From: Chinchilla lanigera
Lineage: Eukaryota > Chordata > Mammalia > Rodentia > Chinchillidae
Length of the DNA stretch: 64,000 nt
Reading direction: 5' to 3'
NCBI RefSeq assembly: GCF_000276665.1
Contig: NW_004955438.1
Span: 10,315,814 to 10,379,813, forward strand
A program made the translations under genes and the position numbers. Positions 56,130-64,000 of this stretch are shown here, one piece after another. The notes under the pieces are model-generated. The model worked only from the letters and a program-made list of their open reading frames with translations, searched no databases and had not been told where the DNA came from. Every line of letters starts with the position of its first letter. Position 1 is the first letter of the stretch.

Positions 56130-56920
56130 GGAGATAACAGGATTTCAGGATCCTGATCTGCCACCTGAAGTTGAGTGTGTCACCACTGGAGCATAACCAA
56201 TATCTTCTTAATAGGAAAGGAAGGAAAATAAATACCAAGTATGTATCCAAAAGACTCTGCCACAGTTCTTTAAATATAGGGTTAATTTTGCTTTATGGGG
56301 ATATTTGCTCCACACATAATCAAAGACATCTCCAAATTTTAATCCCTGTAAGGGATACAAGGAGAACATATGGTTGTACCTTGGGGGAGAACTAGTAATT
56401 AGTACGGTGCATAATTTACATAAAATACTGAGGAAGTATTTGTTGCTGACTAACTAAGAAGATGAATGAAAAAGACAGAACCTAGATACATGACCAAGGT
56501 GGAGTTCTATCATCATAACCTTCACAGTTGACCATAATCCTTTAAATGTTATATATTTTAATGTATGGTATTTTATAACATAGCAATACATAAATACCCT
56601 CATTATGCAACACAAGGGCACAACACACAAAAGCCTCCCCTTAACCTCCTCCAGCCCCCTCGTCACCACAGGAGCTGTCCTCCCTTGCCTGGGAGGCACC
56701 ACAGATCCATGCATACCTTTTCCGTTCTTTCCTACGTGCCAGACACAAACATGCAAGTTAATTTATGTTCTTGTTTTAATAGAATAAGCATTCACATAAA
56801 GGTAACCACACCTTAAATGTCATTCTTTGTTTAGCTTTACTTAATACTACATCCCCTAATTCTTTCCCTTTTGGTACAGAAAGATCCTCTTTCTTTCAGA
56901 CTTTCCAAGGAGGAATACCT
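56130..56920. other. Unique non-coding DNA
   Basis: No gene or named repeat is recognised; overlapping short frames lie at 56454-56816 on both strands without family resemblance. Confidence 0.4.
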
Positions 56921-56924
56921 CACA

Positions 56925-57112
56925 CATATCTAGCACTTTATAGTTTGTAAAGTCCCTTCACATATACTACTTTACCTGACTTTCACTACAGAGATCATTA
57001 TCTACATGTTTCACAGACACACACACCAAAAAAAAGGATCAGAGAAGTTGTAAAATCAGAAAAAAATCTAAGTCCAACCACTCCCACCCCAGTTTCCTAT
57101 TTCAACAAGATA
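56925..57112 (-). repeat. MIR/MIR3 SINE (antisense)
   Basis: Antisense MIR3-like: 'ctagcactttatagtttgta', 'aagtcccttcacatatacta', 'tctacatgtttcacagacac', 'ggatcagagaagttgtaaaa' and 'aagtccaaccactcccaccc'. The 'cactttatagtttgtaaag' word is typical of MIR3. Confidence 0.68.
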
Positions 57113-57114
57113 TC

Positions 57115-57450
57115 TATGTTAGTCAACTTTCCCACTGCTGGGACAAAATACCCAACACCCACTATTTACAGGAGGAGATGTCATTGTTACTCACAGTTTC
57201 AGAGGTTTCAGTCCATGGTCAGGAGGTTTCCAGGGAGACATGCCATGGTGGAAGGGTTGGCAGAAGAAAGCTGCTCATCTTAAAGTGGCCAGAAACAGTG
57301 CCAGCAAAGAAAGGGATCAGAGACCAGATATAAGATCTAAGGTCACACTTCTATTACCTATGCAGACAGACCCAGAACTGTGCTTTACTAACCCCCTAGG
57401 CAATGTTCAACCCAAGCAAATTGAAGATTAAGCTTAATTATCACAGTGAC
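57115..57450 (-). mobile_element. MaLR-type solo LTR (antisense)
   Basis: Antisense MaLR: 'tatgttagtcaactttccca', 'ctgctgggacaaaatacccaa'-like word, 'cacagtttcagaggtttcag', 'tccatggtcaggaggtttcc' and 'agacatgccatggtggaagg'. The 5' LTR half (towards 57450) is degraded. Confidence 0.82.
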
Positions 57451-57459
57451 TTTGCCTAC

Positions 57460-57780
57460 AAATTCTCACTAAATTTTCCTTATGACCAGTTGACACATGC
57501 TCAGCATTAAGTACTATTGCTTAGGTACTGTTCCTTAATAATGAATAATTTTTAATATCCATGCCCCCCCAAAATGCATAAGCTCCTGATATAAATTAAT
57601 AGAGAATAAAAGAGGAGAGATAAGGGAACTATAGGGAACTATTTCCAAAAAATTTTCCACATGCAAAAATGTGAAAAAGGAGGGACGAGAACATCTGTGT
57701 TTTAACAGAACTGAACTAGATATAGTCCTTGGATCAGCATGAAAACTCAAAGTTTGAATCTGACTTGTGGTCTGAGCATC
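57460..57780. other. Unique non-coding DNA
   Basis: No feature recognised. Confidence 0.35.
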
Positions 57781-57785
57781 CACGT

Positions 57786-57842
57786 ATGCGCGCACACACA
57801 CACAAACACACACACACACACACACACATGCATACATGCACA
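57786..57842. repeat. (CA)n microsatellite, imperfect
   Basis: CA dinucleotides with 'gcgc' and 'aaac' interruptions and a terminal 'catgcatacatgca' palindrome-like end. A Cys/Val frame on the minus strand (57535-57843) starts in this repeat and is an artefact. Confidence 0.95.
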
Positions 57843-57849
57843 CTCATTT

Positions 57850-58495
57850 CTTAGGACAGAAAATCTGAATCTATATCCTTCTGCTTCATGTTTCCAACAC
57901 ACAGGTTTACATTAACTCGGAGCCAGATCCCAAGTGAAAGCTGCCTATATGCTCACCTAGAAGATTTGGATTTTCTCAAATACTTTAAGTGGCACTGTCA
58001 CGTGTGCTTCAAAACATCATAAAAACAACTTGGAATGCCTCTTCCAGGGGGCAGAAGAGGAAATCAATACATTCTGATTTTCTCCTCCATTAAACCCTCA
58101 ACGACTGAAACAGTACTGTAGCTGGGGAGAGTTTAGTAGCTCAACAGCCAGATACTAAATTCTTCTTGAAGATTATAGGGCCATATTTAGGTGCCTATTG
58201 GTAGAGTTTTAGGGATTTAATGAGCTCAAAAATGCACCAGTAATCAGCAAAAATAAATAAAGCACTCATGAAAGTATGAAGATAATTATTTGTGGAACCA
58301 TCTGGTATAATACTCTCCCTCATAGCATGGGAACTAAATGCTACAACACTATTAAAGTTAATAAACAAGAGAGATTATTAAATGAAATGGTGCCACAAAA
58401 TTGGTGAGCAAGGATTTCAGCAGCACTCCGGATGTTTCTCAGCTATAAGACAGACTACATTATGCGTAAAGTGGATAGAAAATTCCAAGGACTAG
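57850..58495. other. Unique non-coding DNA
   Basis: No gene or named repeat. Confidence 0.4.
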
Positions 58496-58499
58496 GTCA

Positions 58500-58775
58500 T
58501 CCTTAAGTTCTCCTCTATACCCCAAGTCTCACCCATTTGCAAATTCTACTAGATCCGTTTTCAGGACTCGCCTGGGGTATGTGTACTTCTCACTGCCACC
58601 ACCCTCTTTCCTGCCAATGTTATTCAAAACCTGGATCCCTGTGAGTCCGAGGTTGACCTCCTTCCTTCTACTTCTTCTCCGTGTACCCTTCACAAGTCCA
58701 AAATTGTCTCAAATAAGAGTAAATCCCACCAGTCACAGTCTTAAAATTCTCCAATGGCTTCCCCTCTCTATTTTC
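58500..58775 (+). mobile_element. L2 LINE, part 1 (split by an LTR)
   Basis: Plus-strand L2 ORF2 end: 'tctactagatccgttttcag', 'tcactgccaccaccctcttt', 'aataagagtaaatcccacca', 'gtcacagtcttaaaattctc' and 'caatggcttcccctctctat'. It continues after the inserted LTR at 59196. Confidence 0.75.
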
Positions 58776-59195
58776 TAGGCCTAGGGTAACAAACTGCCAT
58801 ATATCAGGTGGTTTTAAATGATAGAAATACATTGTCTCCCAAGTCCCAAAGTGAGAAATGTGAAATCAAGGATCTCACAGGGCCTTCCTTCCTCTAAAAC
58901 CTGTAGGGAATCCTTTCTCACTTCTGGTAGCCTATGTTATATGAGGCATTATTCCACATATCTGGCTTTGCTTGGCATTTTCTTTTCTACAGTCATTTGG
59001 TGTCTGTCTCCGTGCTCATGTCTCCCCTTTGTACCAGAATAGCAGTTATATGGCATTAGGTTCCAACCTAATGACACCGTTTTACCTGATTGCATCAAAA
59101 AAACTCTGAATAATTCCAAATAATGTCACATTTAGAGGCACTGTGCTTTAGAACTTCAACATATCCCTGTTGGGGGACCTATTAAATCCCCAGCA
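58776..59195 (-). mobile_element. MLT1/MaLR-type LTR (antisense), nested in L2
   Basis: Antisense LTR: 'gggtaacaaactgccatata', 'tcaggtggttttaaatgata', 'gaaatacattgtctcccaag', 'ggtagcctatgttatatgag', 'aataatgtcacatttagagg' and 'cttcaacatatccctgttgg' match the reverse order of MLT1-type LTRs. L2 sequence lies on both sides, so the LTR inserted into a pre-existing L2. Confidence 0.78.
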
Positions 59196-59885
59196 CCAAA
59201 CTGGGCAGCCTCCAAGGGCCTCTTTATGCCACTGTTAAATCCTAGTGCAATGCGATGCAGCCTCTGCACATCCCTCTGACTTCGCCTCACTAGGTTCTTA
59301 CCGTGGTGATGGCGACAGACTGACAACCCTCAAGGTGGTCAGATCCTTTCTGCCTTTGTTCATGTAGCCACTGCTACCTGCAAGGCACTTTCTCCAGGTC
59401 TGTGCTTGGCCGGCTCCTTCTTACCATCACTTTCCTCTCCTCAGCAGAGGCACATGTAGGTTTGTTGAGGACCTAAAGTCTACCTGACTTCAGAAAGCCT
59501 CTCTTAAGAGTGGACCCAGAGTTCAGGCCTTAAAGGGACCCTGGGAGCACAAGCTTCACACTCCTACTAATGAAGTTGTCTCTTTATGCCTCAAAAAGGG
59601 ATTTTCTGAGGAACTTGATGTAGTCACCACTATATCCTCTTTAAAGTCACCACATTTTATCTCCTTAAATAATTATTACTTAGCACTGGCACTTATTGAA
59701 TCTGAAATTATCTTTGTAATATATTTAGATTTGTATGCATTTCAATCTAATACCAGATTGAAACCTCCAAGAAAGAAAAGACCCATTGCTTTTTGCCAGT
59801 AAATGTTAGATCCTAATGTAATGCCTTGTGTAGAGTTGGCACTTTGTGAATGTTTATCAGATTCAGATGAATGAATGAAGGATAA
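59196..59885 (+). mobile_element. L2 LINE, part 2 to the 3' end
   Basis: Continuation of the split L2: 'gcctctgcacatccctctga', 'gctacctgcaaggcactttc', 'ctccttcttaccatcacttt', 'agtctacctgacttcagaaa' and 'attacttagcactggcactt', then the 3' end 'gtaatgccttgtgtagagtt', 'ggcactttgtgaatgttta' and 'gatgaatgaatgaag'. Good match to the L2 terminal 'gcctggcacatagtaggcgctcaa..tgaatgaatga' pattern. Confidence 0.75.
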
Positions 59886-59899
59886 TAGCACTAATATCA

Positions 59900-60092
59900 A
59901 TGACCACAAGTCCTGTGGTGCTTACTTTGTTCCAGGCGTAATCACTTATTATCCTACATTTTAGAGGTGTGGAAACTCCAGCACCCGGGGTTTAAGAAAA
60001 CTTACCTGAGGGCTTGTTGGTAGCTAACAGCAAAGCTTGAATTTGGGTCCTGCAATCTGCATTGAGACTCCATGCCCCATAATCTACATAAT
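59900..60092 (-). repeat. MIR SINE (antisense)
   Basis: Antisense MIR: 'gtgcttactttgttccaggc', 'gtaatcacttattatcctac', 'attttagaggtgtggaaact', 'aagaaaacttacctgagggc', 'gcttgaatttgggtcctgca' and 'agactccatgccccataatc'. The tRNA-like head, at the right end, is well kept. Confidence 0.8.
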
Positions 60093-60099
60093 CCTGCCT

Positions 60100-62320
60100 G
60101 AGTTCAAACAAGCTGACACTTACTGTTCATCATTTCACTCCACAGAGAGCAAGGAGAAAGATTCCTGTTTCACGGCGATGAGGATTTAGCGGAGACAATG
60201 AGCTAACTTTCCATGAGTCACCACCATGTCCTCTCTAAAGTTACCAGGCACCTAGGCACCCAGACAAAGGAAGAAACATGTCTCTTGTCTCTGAGTTCCG
60301 ACAGAGCTATAGAGGCCATTTATGGGACTCCTTGCCCAGTTTTTGTCTACTTAAGATTTCAATGGTGAACTAGGAAAAATACAGGAGACCAACCTTAAAT
60401 CACATTTGCAAGCCCACAGTAGCTTTCTGTGACCACCCCAAGGATTAGAGCTTTTGTAGGAACTTTCAATGTTACAGTGTACATGCTTCCTCGGAGTGGT
60501 TACACGTGTGCACACATAAGTAAAGCACTCTTCAAGAACGCTCCCCTCCACTGACCCAATGGACTCCATTATCATCATTTCTTTTCCACTGAGTTTTATA
60601 AAGAGGAAAATATTCTACTCTTAAACAAAAATAAAGACGTGTGTTTTCTTCCTCACATAAAATATACTCCCCCTGACTTCTCACCTGTAGACCAACAGGA
60701 GCTGTGTGTTTTATTTAGCTCTTGCTGTCACATATAGGGCACAAAGAAAAATCCTCAGCAGTCTTTAACTTTTCTGAAAAATAGCAGCAGCAGACAATCA
60801 ACTTTATTGGTAATGAGTAGGTTAGATGAGTGGGAAAAGTTGGTGGGAGGAAAAAGAAAAGTGCATATTTTTAAGTAAAACTGTTCTATACAGTGAAATG
60901 TCCCCATGGAAAACTTCTTTGAAATAAGTAAGCAGACAATCATCCCATCAAGCACCACCTGCCCTGGTAGTTCTGCTCTGTTCTGTTTTGTGAGCTTTCT
61001 TTAATCCATGGTAACAACCAAGGATCTCAAATAGCATGAGTGGAGCACTCACTTCCACCACTGGGTCAAAGGATGAATGTTACGCTCAGAATAACCACAT
61101 TCCCAGAAGAGATCCAGAAAGATGAAGTGAAAAGCACAAGACCCAGTCCACCTCAGTTTCATATTTCCTTATTCTGCTGATGAGAAGCAAACACCACTGC
61201 ACAATTAGAAATATCTGGCTTTTATTTAACTACAAGGATTCGGGGTAAGGGAGAAGATAATATAAATCCTTCTCTCTTGCTTCAGTTAGAATTTCCTCCA
61301 GTAGCTGAGACTTTTGCTGTCTATCAACAACCCTCTAGAAATATTTACTGACTACCCAGACTTACAAGCTAAATTTATAATACCTCATCAGAGAAAGTAT
61401 TAAAAAGGACAAATAAATTTTTCTCTTCTTTTTTAAAAATTTTTTCATTTAAAAAGAGTAGTAAATGAGAATCAGACAAACAAAGAAATAGAACAGTAGC
61501 AGCATACCAGTATCACAAGTTTAGTAAATTCTTGGTAATAAAGTTTTGCTCCATGTAATACATTATTTTTTGTTGTTGGGATAGTCTGGTCCTTAAAGGA
61601 CATATGTTTAATAGTTTACTTTACCTTGAGCTTCTTTTAGCTCACTGACTCACAGGTAAGTCTCCTTAACTTCCCAGGCTTAACAATTTGGTCTTCCCAG
61701 ATCAAGACTCCATGGAGCTTATAAACAAAACCCCATTCTGACTTGAAATACATACACCAGGGTCAATTCTGGTGTTGCAATGAATTCAAAAGAAAACTTT
61801 CTAATCTGAGGCTAAGGCTCAAATACTAAAAAGTGATTCTCTTCTGGGGTCATGCACACTGTCCCTTATGCCACTGCACAGATGTGCCACCTAGATAAGT
61901 TTGATGGCAAATGCCCAACACGTTATCTCTTTCAGATGAAGCAGCGCTCCTTTCTCTGCTTCGAATTGAACTTTATAGTGTAATGCTTTCATGTAGATTT
62001 AGGATTGCAGCTCAATATTATTAGGTCCCTCTGCCCATGATTCAATCGGGCACCAATGACTGATCAGCACAGCTCTGAAATGCCCAGGCCTAGCATGCTG
62101 TCTCCAGAAGTCCAGCTGGTACATCCTGTGAAAAGCCAAGTCACTCCCTATTAAACACCAAAGCAAGAGAGTGAATTTGATGAGCTACATTTTTAACTTA
62201 AGTTCTCCAAATTCACAAATTCTTGGAACCATTCTCTCTTTGAAAGAGTAGGGTCTCTGAGAACAGGGGCTTCTTTGTTCAGCTTTGATTTATAAACTCT
62301 AACAGCAACAGTTCAATTTG
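60100..62320. other. Unique non-coding DNA
   Basis: No gene is recognised. The segment 61920-62110 ('gaagcagcgctcctttctct', 'tcaatcgggcaccaatgact') is repeat-free and of even composition, so it could be a conserved non-coding element; this is only inference. Confidence 0.4.
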
Positions 62321-62322
62321 TG

Positions 62323-62346
62323 CTCATTCATTCATTCATTCATTCA
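62323..62346. repeat. (ATTC)n microsatellite
   Basis: About six ATTC/TTCA units. Short. Confidence 0.95.
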
Positions 62347-62349
62347 AAG

Positions 62350-64000
62350 GACATCCACTGAACTCCTGTTATCTCCTACAATATTGCGGTGATCAAAACA
62401 GATAAAGTCGCAATTCTGTAATTTAGGGATCAATCTTGAGGTTAACTGAAGATTTATACAAACCAGTCGTTACAACCTGCCACTAAAATTATGAAATAAG
62501 ATACTTAGGACAATGAACGAATGGATAAAATGCACACTCTTACTTTCAAAAGGCCAGCCAGCCTGTCTGTGGTGTGAATTGAGATCTTAAACAGAAGGAA
62601 AAGGTTTGTGTTTTTACAGCTTCATTACTTCATTTCCAGGCACCAGAATACAGATGGATGATCCCCTTACCAAATGAAATGCATACGTACTGATCTTTTC
62701 CCAAATCTCTCCCAAACATAAACAGAGATCTGACACCTCATTGGTGTGACTCCTTGTGCATATGAGGGAAGAATAGATATTAAATTTCCTATTGAATCTT
62801 TTACTTTCTATTAAATCTATATCTTGAAAAAGCTTCTACCAATATGAATTTCTTGCAGAATGACTAGGAATGAAATATACTTTGGGGCGTTTAACATGAA
62901 ATGGACAGTTTCAAATAGCTTTACACATGTTGAAAGTTTTAAAAGTTGTTTGTTAAGTACTTTAGTTATAATTCATTTAAAAATCCCATTATGTTTGGTT
63001 ACACAAGAGTGACTTTAATACACTTAAAGATGCAGTACTCCTTAGCAGTGACATATTTATAGGCTGAACATTAAAAGGTTTATAAAATAAGGCTATATTT
63101 TCCCAGTGTCAAACTTCTCTCAATGAAGACAATTATTCAGTCTGCCTGCTTGTAATTAGGTATGAAATAATTTATGATTATGAAGATAAGTGAGCAGAAA
63201 TTTTGAGAATAACTGCGTATTGTATTTTATTATTGAAAGATTTCCATAATCTTTGTAGGGTTTGAGGAGTCATAACTTGTGCAGATCTGATTTTGACTGG
63301 GTTTCTCTTGGAATTAATAAACATATGGATCTAATCTAAGAGTGTATGTGTCAAAAATAGTGAAAGGAAGGGCTTCACACAAAGCTGAAAATGAAATGGG
63401 ATTGACATAAACTGGCTTTGGTTTGGAGAATGAGAGCAATGAGCTGCTTGCAGACATCCTACAAAAACAGAGTCTGGCAATTCTGAGGGAGAAAGGACAT
63501 CCCGCTGGGTGCAGAAAAGCAGCCTAGGTTCAAGCATCCTAGGGCTGGAGAGCTTTGCCTCTGCCACACTTCCTTCTTGACAGAACCCAAAAACACTTTC
63601 AAGATGTCATTCCCACACCCTGTCTGTGGCTTCCTGGGGTTTGTAGCTGGTTATAAAGAATAGAGACAGCAAAGTCAATCCTTTCCCTCATTTCCTGCAC
63701 CAACAAAAAGCCAAGCAAACATGGGCAACATTGTGTTTCTTTCTCTTATTTTCTGCTCCATTCAAAAGGATAGTGGAATATGACACTGCTATCGGTTGCA
63801 CTGTCTAAAATATTTCCCTCATAACTTCCCAGCTAATATTCTTGCAAAATCAGAGTGGGAATTTTCTAAATTTTACTAATAGCTCAGAGTTCCTCAATCT
63901 GCTCAAATGTTTTACATAACATCTTTGGTCTTTTCAAAATTGAAGAGAATTTAAGAAAATTCTTAAATATTTTTTTAATTTAGAATAAAATTTTTAAAAT
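62350..64000. other. Unique non-coding DNA
   Basis: No gene or repeat is recognised. The AT-rich segment 62790-63330 has few low-complexity runs and could be conserved non-coding DNA. The last 60 bases are almost purely A/T. Confidence 0.4.

Overview
This is a stretch of mammalian nuclear DNA, almost certainly from a rodent, and it looks intergenic or deeply intronic. The rodent call rests on short tRNA-derived SINEs of the ID/BC1 type with intact A and B boxes and poly-A tails, on B1 (7SL-derived) SINEs, and on many MaLR/MLT1 retrovirus-like LTRs beside old mammalian repeats (MIR, L2, L1M/L1ME, a MER2/Tigger-like DNA transposon). The ID sequence does not match the mouse/rat or squirrel forms I know, so a beaver-like or other non-murid, non-sciurid rodent is possible; I cannot fix the species. 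Base composition is AT-rich, CpG is rare and I see no CpG island.

I find no protein-coding gene, no rRNA, no functional tRNA gene and no CRISPR array. Every open frame is short (at most about 150 codons). Each is either explained by a repeat (ID, B1, L1, microsatellite) or shows no family resemblance, splice structure or domain.

Layout. 1-8.6 kb: mostly unique sequence with two antisense MIRs, an 82-bp-period purine tract and three MaLR/MLT1 LTRs. 8.7-12.8 kb: a patchwork of L1 pieces (ORF1 end, ORF2 endonuclease and RT, then a 5' piece, then a 3' end). 12.9-14.3 kb: a MaLR LTR, two young ID SINEs and a B1. 16-22.3 kb: a TG microsatellite, an ERV-type LTR, a Tigger-like transposon, a GATA microsatellite, a MaLR LTR with part of its internal region, and an MLT1 LTR. 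23.2-26.9 kb: MIRs, an ID, and a long antisense L2 interrupted by a GGAA/GAAA microsatellite. 29-38 kb: B1s, MaLR LTRs, L1 3' ends and an ID. 37.9-38.5 kb: an unusual cluster of three different tandem repeats. 39-48 kb: a B1, two ID SINEs 210 bp apart, MIR and L2 fragments and an antisense MaLR. 48-64 kb: mostly unique sequence with L2, MIR and antisense MaLR copies, plus stretches that look like candidate conserved non-coding DNA.

No new biological system is evident. The features most worth a second look are the nested tandem array at 37.9-38.5 kb, the duplicated purine tract at about 2 kb, the TSD-flanked ID SINEs, the L1 patchwork, the GGAA array and the switch in LTR orientation across the window. 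Repeat family names are from memory of consensus sequences and were not checked by alignment.
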